From: an uncultured Lachnospiraceae bacterium | GTDB lineage: Bacteria > Bacillota > Clostridia > Lachnospirales > Lachnospiraceae | NCBI GenBank assembly: GCA_910585995.1 | Contig: CAJUGG010000016.1 | Coordinates: forward strand, 1 to 20,137 | Direction of reading: 5' to 3' | DNA: 20,137 nt | Shown: positions 1 to 6,154 of the stretch, one piece after another | How positions within the stretch are numbered: position 1 is the stretch's first letter | Layout of the letters: every line of letters starts with the position of its first letter | Notes under the pieces: generated by a model | Database searches by the model: none | Seen by the model: the letters and a program-made list of their open reading frames with translations, nothing else | What the model was told of the DNA's origin: nothing | Program-made: the position numbers and the translations under genes

Positions 1-40
1 ATGAAGCTGACTGTCACTAATAGGTCGAGGGCTTAACCAA
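1..40 (+). rRNA. 23S ribosomal RNA, 3' end (partial)
   Basis: The opening bases contain the conserved end of bacterial large-subunit rRNA: CACTAATAGGTCGAGGGCTT followed by AACCA, which is the distal strand of the closing helix in Firmicutes. The rest of the gene lies upstream of the window. The exact 3' end, about base 38-42, is an estimate. No 5S-like sequence or tRNA is seen between here and the terminator near 125, so in this operon the 5S gene is either upstream, between 16S and 23S, or absent. Confidence 0.88.
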
Positions 41-124
41 GAGGTTTAGGGTTGGATGTAGTATAAGAAGTGAGAAAGTGAGTATCTTTTTAGACTGTAT
101 GTGATTTTGAGGGTATAGAGTCAG

Positions 125-156
125 AAAAAGCCAGGAGATGGATCCGGGCTTTTTTT
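125..156 (+). terminator. Rho-independent terminator of the rRNA operon
   Basis: AAAAAGCC (125-132) pairs with GGCTTTTT (147-154). An inner GGA/TCC pairing tightens the loop, and a run of seven T residues (150-156) follows. It lies about 85 bases beyond the 23S end, with no gene between, so it most simply ends the rrn transcript. The stem has few GC pairs, so its strength is uncertain. Confidence 0.6.
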
Positions 157-220
157 AGTTGTGACAATAAACTCCCAAAATCTGAAAAAATCTGAATTTT
201 ATCTTAAGGTTATTGATTTT

Positions 221-249
221 TTGACAAAGAAGTTCTATTGTATTAATAA
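221..249 (+). promoter_or_regulatory. Candidate sigma-A promoter for the SH3-repeat gene
   Basis: A perfect -35 TTGACA lies at 221-226. About 17 bases on, an AT-rich stretch (TATTAATAA, 241-249) can serve as -10, though its match to TATAAT is poor. The promoter lies between the rRNA terminator and the gene starting at 277, and no other gene occupies 160-276. Confidence 0.5.
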
Positions 250-276
250 GACTGATTAGGGAGGTTATAAGAAGTT

Positions 277-1899
277 ATGACAAAAAGAAAAGCGGCGGTT
301 AGTTTTTTTATCATAGGCCTTGTGCTTTTATTTATGTATTATCCGATACAACAATTACAGGCTGCAAGGGCGACAGGTACGGTGAAGAATCGTATCCTGA
401 ATGTACGCTCCAGTGCTTCCACCTCGTCTTCCATTGTATGTAAATTATCAAAGGGAGCCAAGGTGACGATTATCTCAGAGACTACGGGAGATGACGGACT
501 TAAATGGTACAATGTCTATTTTGCCCATGACGGCGGGACTGCAGAAGGATATGTGCGGGCAGATCTGGTGAATGTATCGGGGACAGTATCGAGCGGAACC
601 ACATCCAATAATAATGACGATTCTTCATCCGGGGATACTCTTTATGTCAATAAGGCTTCTGTCCGTGTGCGAAAGTCGGCGATGATTGGATCTGAGATTG
701 TGGCAGGCCTTACGAAAGGGGCAGAAGTCACCTCAAAAGGGACTACAACGGGGAGCGACGGGAGCAAATGGACCAAAGTCAGCTTTAAAAAAGATGGAGA
801 AAAGATCACAGGCTATATTCGTTCGGATTTGCTGACCTCGAAAAAGCCTTCCTCTTCTGACAGTTCGAGTTCGAGTTCCTCTGATTCAGAGTATCTGTAT
901 GTAAGTGCTTCTTCTGTTCATGTGAGATCAGCGGCTAATCCTTCTTCTGATTCTGTGGCAGGTCTTTCCAAAGGTGCAGAGGTAAAAGTAAAATCCAAAA
1001 AAACCGGAACAGATGGGCGCCAATGGACCAAAGTCTCTTTTACACAGGACGGAAGCAAGATCCAGGGCTATATTCGTTCGGATCTTTTGACCACGGAAAA
1101 ACCGGCAGGAAGCAGCAATAACAATAATAACAACAGTTCTTCTTCTGACAGTGATATCGTCTATGTCAGTGCATCTGCCGTTCGTGTAAGAGCACATGCA
1201 TCTAATTCGGCAGATGTGGTGGCGAATCTCTTAAAAGGAGATCAGGTAAAGAAAAAATCCACCAGAACAGGAGATGACGGCAAGGAGTGGACCAAAGTCT
1301 CGTTTACGATCAGCGGGACAAGATATGAAGGGTATATTCGCTCGGATCTACTGACCTCCACAAAGCCTACGGACAGCCAGGGTAATTCGGGAAGCACAGG
1401 AGGAGACGGAGAAGAGTATCAATATGTCAATGTATCCGCTATTCGTGTAAGAGAGAGCGCATCTACTTCTTCAGAAGTGGTGGCCAATCTGCTAAAAGGG
1501 GATAAAGTAAAAGTAAAATCGACCAAGACCGGCAGTGATGGAAAGAGCTGGACGAAGGTATCGTTCACGATCAATGGAACCAAATACCATGGTTACATTC
1601 GCTCTGATTATCTGTCAAAGAAAAAGCCTTCTGACGAAGACAGCTCAAGCAGCCAAAGCAACAACAATAACAATAATACGGATACGCCGTCTTCCGGGAC
1701 AGTCCGTTTGGCGATCATCAACTTGAGAGAGTCTGCAACCACTTCAAGCAGTATTGTGGCTAAGATCAGCCAGGGAACAAAGATGACGATTACATCCGAG
1801 ACCACTGGAAGTGATGGTAAAAAATGGTACAAGGTCAGTTGTAAACATAATGGCAGCACCGTAAAGGGATATGTTCGCTCAGACCTTTTAAACCTGTAA
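277..1899 (+). CDS. Secreted protein with six bacterial SH3 (SH3b) repeats
   Basis: This 540-residue protein probably binds cell-wall peptidoglycan outside the cell. Residues 1-30 are a signal peptide: basic MTKRK, a hydrophobic stretch at 8-22, and a likely cut after LQA near residue 29. Six SH3_3-type repeats follow at about 33-101, 121-188, 206-272, 294-361, 381-448 and 473-540. Each has an N-terminal (I/V)xVR core, a middle KG, a (K/Q)W and a closing GY(I/V)R(S/A)DLL. They are joined by low-complexity Ser/Asn linkers. There is no amidase, NlpC/P60, sortase motif or choline-binding region, so no catalytic role is evident; it may anchor or sense the wall, or partner a separate hydrolase. 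The middle four repeats resemble one another more than the first and last. The start is fixed by AGGGAGG about 13 bases upstream of the ATG. It is a single-gene unit with its own promoter and terminator. Confidence 0.88.
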   Translation: MTKRKAAVSFFIIGLVLLFMYYPIQQLQAARATGTVKNRILNVRSSASTSSSIVCKLSKGAKVTIISETTGDDGLKWYNVYFAHDGGTAEGYVRADLVNVSGTVSSGTTSNNNDDSSSGDTLYVNKASVRVRKSAMIGSEIVAGLTKGAEVTSKGTTTGSDGSKWTKVSFKKDGEKITGYIRSDLLTSKKPSSSDSSSSSSSDSEYLYVSASSVHVRSAANPSSDSVAGLSKGAEVKVKSKKTGTDGRQWTKVSFTQDGSKIQGYIRSDLLTTEKPAGSSNNNNNNSSSSDSDIVYVSASAVRVRAHASNSADVVANLLKGDQVKKKSTRTGDDGKEWTKVSFTISGTRYEGYIRSDLLTSTKPTDSQGNSGSTGGDGEEYQYVNVSAIRVRESASTSSEVVANLLKGDKVKVKSTKTGSDGKSWTKVSFTINGTKYHGYIRSDYLSKKKPSDEDSSSSQSNNNNNNTDTPSSGTVRLAIINLRESATTSSSIVAKISQGTKMTITSETTGSDGKKWYKVSCKHNGSTVKGYVRSDLLNL

Positions 1900-1901
1900 A
1901 C

Positions 1902-1939
1902 AAACTGGCATAGGATCATGGAATCTTATGCCAGTTTTT
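1902..1939 (+). terminator. Strong Rho-independent terminator after the SH3-repeat gene
   Basis: AAACTGGCATA (1902-1912) pairs perfectly with TATGCCAGTTT (1927-1937), with further pairing inside the loop (GGAT with ATCT, one G-U). The stem ends in a T run to 1939. It begins three bases after the stop codon. Confidence 0.88.
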
Positions 1940-1943
1940 GTTG

Positions 1944-1972
1944 TTGCCAAACATATGTTTTGGTGGTATAAT
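1944..1972 (+). promoter_or_regulatory. Extended -10 sigma-A promoter of the STM401x operon
   Basis: TTGCCA (-35, 1944-1949), a 17-base spacer and a perfect TATAAT (1967-1972) with an upstream TGG that makes an extended -10 (TGGTATAAT). Transcription would start near 1979, giving a leader of only about 25 bases before the start at 2004. It sits directly behind the preceding terminator, so the operon appears to be transcribed independently. No operator-like repeat is seen. Confidence 0.8.
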
Positions 1973-2003
1973 GACACCAGAAGACAAGAAAGGAGGCATG
2001 GCA

Positions 2004-2882
2004 ATGGAGATTGTGCGTGTAGACGAGGTAACGAAATATTATGCTTACGAATATGATGAGTATGAAAACGGTGACAAATCATCCGAGACTATGATCGAAG
2101 AGATTATGGAAGATCCGGACTTTCCAGGATTAAAAGGGATTCAGATCGGAGACTGGGGAGATGCGTGGGACGATGACTGTCAGTTACTGATCAATAAGAT
2201 CGTGGAGCACAAAGACAGATTTTCTCATATCGAGAGGCTGTTTATTGGAGATATGGATTTTGAGGCCTGTGAGGTGTCCTGGATTATGCAGGGCAATTAC
2301 AGTGAGTTGTGGGCAGCGATGCCGCAGTTGAAGTCTTTGACAATCAAAGGCAGTATGGAGTTGGAGCTGGGAACGATCTGTCATGAGAATCTGGAAGAAT
2401 TGACCATTATCTGCGGAGGTCTCCCGGAATATGTGATTGAATCCATACGGGATGCGAAGCTGCCGAACCTGAAAAAGCTGCTTCTTTATATTGGGGTAGA
2501 AGATTACGGATTTGATGGAGATGTGGACACGATTAAAGATCTTTTGGAAAAGGCAGAATTTCCAAAGCTTACCTATCTGGGACTGACAGACAGTGAGATC
2601 CAGGATGAGATCACGGAAGTGGTGCTGAACAGTAAATTGATCGGGCAGTTGGAGACCTTGGATCTGTCAATGGGTTCTCTGACCGATAAGGGAGCTAATC
2701 TGCTGCTTGAAAAGCTGCCGTCTTACCCGAATATTAAAGTGCTGGATCTTCATTACCATTATCTGACAGACAAGATGGTGCGGACACTTGAGAGTTTTCC
2801 GATTGATGTGGATGTATCAGAAAAGAATGAGCCGGATAATTGGAATGGACAACTCTATATGACGCCAATGCTGACGGAATGA
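2004..2882 (+). CDS. STM4015 family leucine-rich-repeat protein
   Basis: A soluble protein of 292 residues, first gene of the STM401x operon. The C-terminal two thirds show irregular leucine-rich repeats, for example LKSLTIKGS, LEELTIICGGL, LKKLLLYIG, LTYLGLTDSEI, LETLDLSMGSLTDKGA and IKVLDLHYHYLTDK. Such folds usually bind proteins. The N-terminal 60 residues are acidic and not repeat-like. No signal peptide or membrane segment is seen. The start was chosen at 2004 because AGGAGG (1991-1996) is seven bases upstream; an ATG at 1998 is too close to it, and a longer reading frame from 1938 would begin inside the preceding terminator. It ends in an ATGA overlap with the next gene, implying coupled translation. 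The family name comes from recognition of the gene order and the LDLSMGSLTD/LDLHYHYLTD region; its molecular role is unknown to me. A scaffold or substrate role for the neighbouring enzymes is inference. Confidence 0.85.
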   Translation: MEIVRVDEVTKYYAYEYDEYENGDKSSETMIEEIMEDPDFPGLKGIQIGDWGDAWDDDCQLLINKIVEHKDRFSHIERLFIGDMDFEACEVSWIMQGNYSELWAAMPQLKSLTIKGSMELELGTICHENLEELTIICGGLPEYVIESIRDAKLPNLKKLLLYIGVEDYGFDGDVDTIKDLLEKAEFPKLTYLGLTDSEIQDEITEVVLNSKLIGQLETLDLSMGSLTDKGANLLLEKLPSYPNIKVLDLHYHYLTDKMVRTLESFPIDVDVSEKNEPDNWNGQLYMTPMLTE

Positions 2883-3916
2883 GACAGGCGGTCTTACTGG
2901 GAGTAGTAGGCAGTAAACGGGCTGTTTATCTGGAGCAGGCGATGATGCAGATGGGTGTTCCTTTACAGGTGGTGGACTTTAATAAGTGGCGGGAAGATCT
3001 TCCTGCACATGAGATCTTTTTAAAAATAGATCCGCCTCAGTGGGAGAGTGCTGCACTTACCGATTTGATACCATTGATGAAAGGATATTATGAGGACCTC
3101 ATATCTTTGGAGCGAAGAGCTAAGAGATACCCCATGGAATTTTTCAATGCTCCGTCGACGATTAGGACACTTTTGGATAAACGTCTCTGCAAGCAGATCC
3201 TGAAACAAAAAGGGCTGCCTGTGACAGAAACGCTGGGAAAAGGAGTTGGGGAAGATGTTGTCCATACGATGGAAGAACTTCTGGAATGGATGAGAGAACA
3301 GGCAGTTTGTCAAGTATTTATCAAGCCAGTCTGTGGTTCCGGAGCGTTAGGGGTGTCTGCTTTTCGGATACAGCCAAGTACAGGGCGTATGGTACTCTAT
3401 ACCTGTACAGCCTGGGATGAGATAGGCAGATTGGTGAATACCAAGAGGCTCGTGCGCGTGTCCAAAAGAGACGAGATCTGCCAAGTGCTGTCTGCCTTGC
3501 TTGAGATGGACTGTATTGTAGAACGATGGTATGCCAAGGCAGAATATCAGGGATATTCGTATGACCTGCGGGCGGTGGTTCAGGATGACAGGATCGATTT
3601 TCTTTTGGCAAGACTTTCCAAAGGTCCCATTACAAACCTGCAACTGAACAATCGCCCGCTTGCCATAGAAGCATTGCATCTGTCAGAAGATCTCACAGAG
3701 AAGATCGTAAAGTTGTGCAGAGAAGCCATGACATGTTTCCCAGGACTTCGAAGTGCCGGGATTGATCTTCTGTTGGAGCGGGGAAGTCTAAGGCCCAGAA
3801 TCATCGAGATGAATGCCCAGGGGGACTTAATCTATCAGGATATCTATGGACAGAATCAGATTTATCACCATCAGGCAAAGATGATAAGAGAATGGATCGG
3901 ACAGGAAGAGGAATAG
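2879..3916 (+). CDS. STM4014 family ATP-grasp enzyme
   Basis: This 345-residue protein has an ATP-grasp fold, the fold of enzymes that use ATP to join a carboxylate to an amine or similar nucleophile through an acyl phosphate. Lys149 in FIKPVCGSGALGV, with its glycine-rich loop, fits the nucleotide-binding lysine. VERWYAK fits the adenine-contacting strand, and E310-M-N312 in IIEMNAQGD fits the Mg2+ ligands. The N-terminal region (VLLGVVGSKRAVYLEQAM) looks like a pre-ATP-grasp domain. The start is taken at 2879, where ATG overlaps the previous stop (ATGA) and the protein begins MRQAVLLGVVG; the frame is open back to 2840 but that would add 13 residues overlapping the upstream gene. No separate strong ribosome site is seen, in line with translational coupling. 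The substrate is unknown. The fold call is secure and the family name is from the operon pattern. Confidence 0.85.
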   Translation: MRQAVLLGVVGSKRAVYLEQAMMQMGVPLQVVDFNKWREDLPAHEIFLKIDPPQWESAALTDLIPLMKGYYEDLISLERRAKRYPMEFFNAPSTIRTLLDKRLCKQILKQKGLPVTETLGKGVGEDVVHTMEELLEWMREQAVCQVFIKPVCGSGALGVSAFRIQPSTGRMVLYTCTAWDEIGRLVNTKRLVRVSKRDEICQVLSALLEMDCIVERWYAKAEYQGYSYDLRAVVQDDRIDFLLARLSKGPITNLQLNNRPLAIEALHLSEDLTEKIVKLCREAMTCFPGLRSAGIDLLLERGSLRPRIIEMNAQGDLIYQDIYGQNQIYHHQAKMIREWIGQEEE

Positions 3917-3919
3917 AAG

Positions 3920-4798
3920 ATGAGTGAACAGATAAGATCAACAGAGCAAGAAGTACCCCTGGGGTTGTTTACGCCTTCTAAGGAGCGAAAAGGACCTTCT
4001 GTGGATATGGCGCAGGTAGTGGGAAAACAAGATATTTTGTTTGTCTGCTTAGATACCCTGCGATATGATGCGGCAGTGGAAGAGGAAGAGAGAGGCGGAA
4101 CACCAGTTCTGAACCGCTATGGTTCCTGGGAAAAATGTCAGGCGCCAGGGAATTTTACGTATCCTTCCCATCATGCCATGTTTGCAGGATTTCTGCCCTG
4201 CAGATATGATGCCAAACATGTGGCAGATCGCGAGCTTTTATTTTTCCCCAAGTCCATAGGGCTTGGAAATAAAGTGCCGGATGGCGCGTACGGTTTTAGC
4301 GGCAGTACGATTATGGAGGGCCTCGAAAACGACGGATATGATACCTGGTGTGTGGGCGGCGTGGCTTTTTTTGACAAACGTTCGGATATTGGCAGGGTCT
4401 TTCCGGGATATTTTCAGAAAAGCTATTGGAATCCTTCGTTTTCCTGTCCGGTCAAAGACAGCACGAAAAATCAAGTGGATTTTCTGCTGAAAAAGGTCAA
4501 AGAGGCTGAAAAGGAACGGCATATTTTTCTGTATCTGAATGTGGATGCCATCCATTATCCCAATTATTTTTACCTGGACGGGGCCAAACATGACAATTAT
4601 GAGAGCCATAAAGCGGCGCTTCGGTATGTGGACGGAGAGCTTGGGCGGCTGTTTGACGCCTGGAAGGAGCTAAGAGGCGGCGCGCTGGTGATCTGCTGTT
4701 CGGATCATGGAACCTGTTATGGAGAGGATGGCTGTCAGTTCCATGGCATCAATCACCCCGTTGTTAATACTATCCCTTATAAACATTTCTTCTTGTAG
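3920..4798 (+). CDS. STM4013/SEN3800 family alkaline-phosphatase-superfamily hydrolase
   Basis: A 292-residue cytoplasmic member of the alkaline phosphatase/sulfatase superfamily, metal-dependent enzymes that cleave phosphate, sulfate or phosphonate esters through a covalent intermediate. Visible signature parts are D45 in FVCLDTLRYD (metal ligand), T80 in FTYPSHHAMF (the nucleophile position, where sulfatases have the modified Cys), VDAIHYP in the middle, D262-H263 in CSDHG (metal ligands) and H275 in FHGINHP. Threonine as nucleophile points to phosphoryl or phosphonate substrates rather than sulfate. No signal peptide or membrane anchor is present, unlike the membrane phosphoglycerol and phosphoethanolamine transferases, so it acts inside the cell. 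It starts three bases after the previous stop, with GGAAGAGGA upstream. The substrate is not known. The sequence contains all core ligands that I would expect, so it is probably active. Confidence 0.87.
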   Translation: MSEQIRSTEQEVPLGLFTPSKERKGPSVDMAQVVGKQDILFVCLDTLRYDAAVEEEERGGTPVLNRYGSWEKCQAPGNFTYPSHHAMFAGFLPCRYDAKHVADRELLFFPKSIGLGNKVPDGAYGFSGSTIMEGLENDGYDTWCVGGVAFFDKRSDIGRVFPGYFQKSYWNPSFSCPVKDSTKNQVDFLLKKVKEAEKERHIFLYLNVDAIHYPNYFYLDGAKHDNYESHKAALRYVDGELGRLFDAWKELRGGALVICCSDHGTCYGEDGCQFHGINHPVVNTIPYKHFFL

Positions 4799-4807
4799 GA
4801 TCATCAT

Positions 4808-6154
4808 ATGAACCCATATATCCAATATATGTACAGCTACCCCCATAAGACAGCGTATTGTTCCCTGAAAGGCGTGTCGCTTAGAACGTATGCGCCGCTT
4901 TTTCAGGGGGAAGGGCATGGACTGTATCTGCATCTTCCATTTTGCCAGGCAAAATGCGGCTATTGCAATCTCTTTTCTGTCACAGGACAGTGTGAGGAGA
5001 ACATAAATCGCTATCTGGATGCAGTCAAAAGGCAGTGCGGGCAATATCAAAAGCTGCTGGCACCTTATAAAACAGTGTTTTCTGAGGCGGTGATCGGAGG
5101 TGGGACGCCACTTCTGCTGTCTGATCAGCAGCTCTTGCAGATGTTTGAGATGATGGAGCGATATTTTTCCTTTTCCAAAGACCGGGAGCTGGTGATCGAG
5201 ACAGCACCAAATCAGACCACAAAAGAGAAGCTCCAGATCTTAAAACAGGCAAATGTAACCAGAGTCAGTATGGGGATTCAGAGTTTTTCTGATCAAGATC
5301 TGCAAGTGTTAGGCCGTCAGCATAAGGCCCAAAGGGCAAGAGAGGCTTTAAGCTTGTTAAAATCTTATCATTTTCCATGTGTCAATGTGGATTTTATCTA
5401 TGGGATTCCTGGACAGACCATAGAGGGACTGCTCACTTCATTAAAAGAGGCTGTTTCCTATCAGCCAGATGAGATCTTTTTGTATCCGCTGTATGTGAAG
5501 CATGGTGTGAGGATGGAACAGAAGCTGAAAGAAGGGATGGTCTTAGATCCGGACGCGGCATTGATGCAATACAGGGAAGCAAGTGCCTATCTGAGAAGAG
5601 AAGGCTATCGGCAGGATTCCATGCGCAGATTTGTAAAAGCTGAACAGGCAAGAGCATTTTCAGAGTGCGGGTTGGGGACTTCGCTGGCTTTGGGGTGCGG
5701 CGGCAGAAGTTATATGGGAGAACTGCATACCTGTACTCCTTATGGAATTACACAAAAAGACTGCCTGCAACAACTGAAAGCATATGAAAATACAATGGAT
5801 TTTTGTGAGATTACCCATGGATTTTTATTAAATACAGAAGAGAGAAAGCGCAGATGGGTCATCCGGCATCTGCTGATCCGGCCTGGTCTGGATACCAAGC
5901 GGTACAAAGAGCAGTTTCAGTCTGAGGCAGCAGAAGACTTTCCTGTCCTGAGGCGGTGGATGGAGGAAGGATATCTGATCCTGGCAGCAAATGCAGTAAA
6001 GAGCTATCTGACGCTTACAGACAGGGGAATGGAGTTATCGGATTATCTAGGACCACAGTTGATCTCTCAAGAGGTACAGAGACGGATGAAAGAATGGGAG
6101 GCCGTTCATGGGCGGACGGATGTTGTTATATCGGGGGAACTTAAAAAGCTGTAA
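4808..6154 (+). CDS. STM4012 family radical SAM protein (HemW/HemN-like)
   Basis: A 448-residue radical SAM enzyme. C46, C50 and C53 in HLPFCQAKCGYCNLF form the CxxxCxxC motif that binds the [4Fe-4S] cluster cleaving S-adenosylmethionine. The following GGGTPLLL and RVSMGIQSFSDQDL are the SAM-binding and barrel motifs of the HemN/HemW branch. A C-terminal region at about 340-448 resembles the HemN-type winged helix. The opening residues NPYIQYMYSYPHKTAY are distinctive for this family as I recall it and distinguish it from true HemW. It is not expected to be the haem oxidase HemN, because it lacks the extra Cys right after the motif (C-x-C). It starts nine bases after the STM4013 stop, with a weak TAGGA site, and its 3' end overlaps the next gene by 47 bp. 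The reaction is unknown; the pairing with a second radical SAM enzyme suggests two radical steps in one pathway. Confidence 0.88.
   Translation: MNPYIQYMYSYPHKTAYCSLKGVSLRTYAPLFQGEGHGLYLHLPFCQAKCGYCNLFSVTGQCEENINRYLDAVKRQCGQYQKLLAPYKTVFSEAVIGGGTPLLLSDQQLLQMFEMMERYFSFSKDRELVIETAPNQTTKEKLQILKQANVTRVSMGIQSFSDQDLQVLGRQHKAQRAREALSLLKSYHFPCVNVDFIYGIPGQTIEGLLTSLKEAVSYQPDEIFLYPLYVKHGVRMEQKLKEGMVLDPDAALMQYREASAYLRREGYRQDSMRRFVKAEQARAFSECGLGTSLALGCGGRSYMGELHTCTPYGITQKDCLQQLKAYENTMDFCEITHGFLLNTEERKRRWVIRHLLIRPGLDTKRYKEQFQSEAAEDFPVLRRWMEEGYLILAANAVKSYLTLTDRGMELSDYLGPQLISQEVQRRMKEWEAVHGRTDVVISGELKKL

Noticed and set aside
608..900. CRISPR-like or tandem DNA repeats in the SH3-repeat gene.
   Set aside because: The repetition is codon-level, about 260 bases per unit, and matches protein repeats within one open frame. 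There are no short direct repeats with unique spacers.
1938..2003. Longer N-terminus for the LRR protein starting at 1938.
   Set aside because: It would begin inside the terminator and upstream of the promoter, so it could not be translated from that transcript. The ribosome site fits the start at 2004.
3920..4798. Sulfatase or membrane phosphoethanolamine/phosphoglycerol transferase.
   Set aside because: The nucleophile position is Thr without the Cys/Ser-x-Pro-x-Arg sulfatase motif, and there is no membrane domain.
4808..6154. Coproporphyrinogen oxidase HemN or the haem chaperone HemW.
   Set aside because: The barrel motifs are of that branch, but the N-terminal NPYIQYMYSYPHKTAY stretch, the lack of the extra HemN cysteine and the operon context fit the STM4012 family better.
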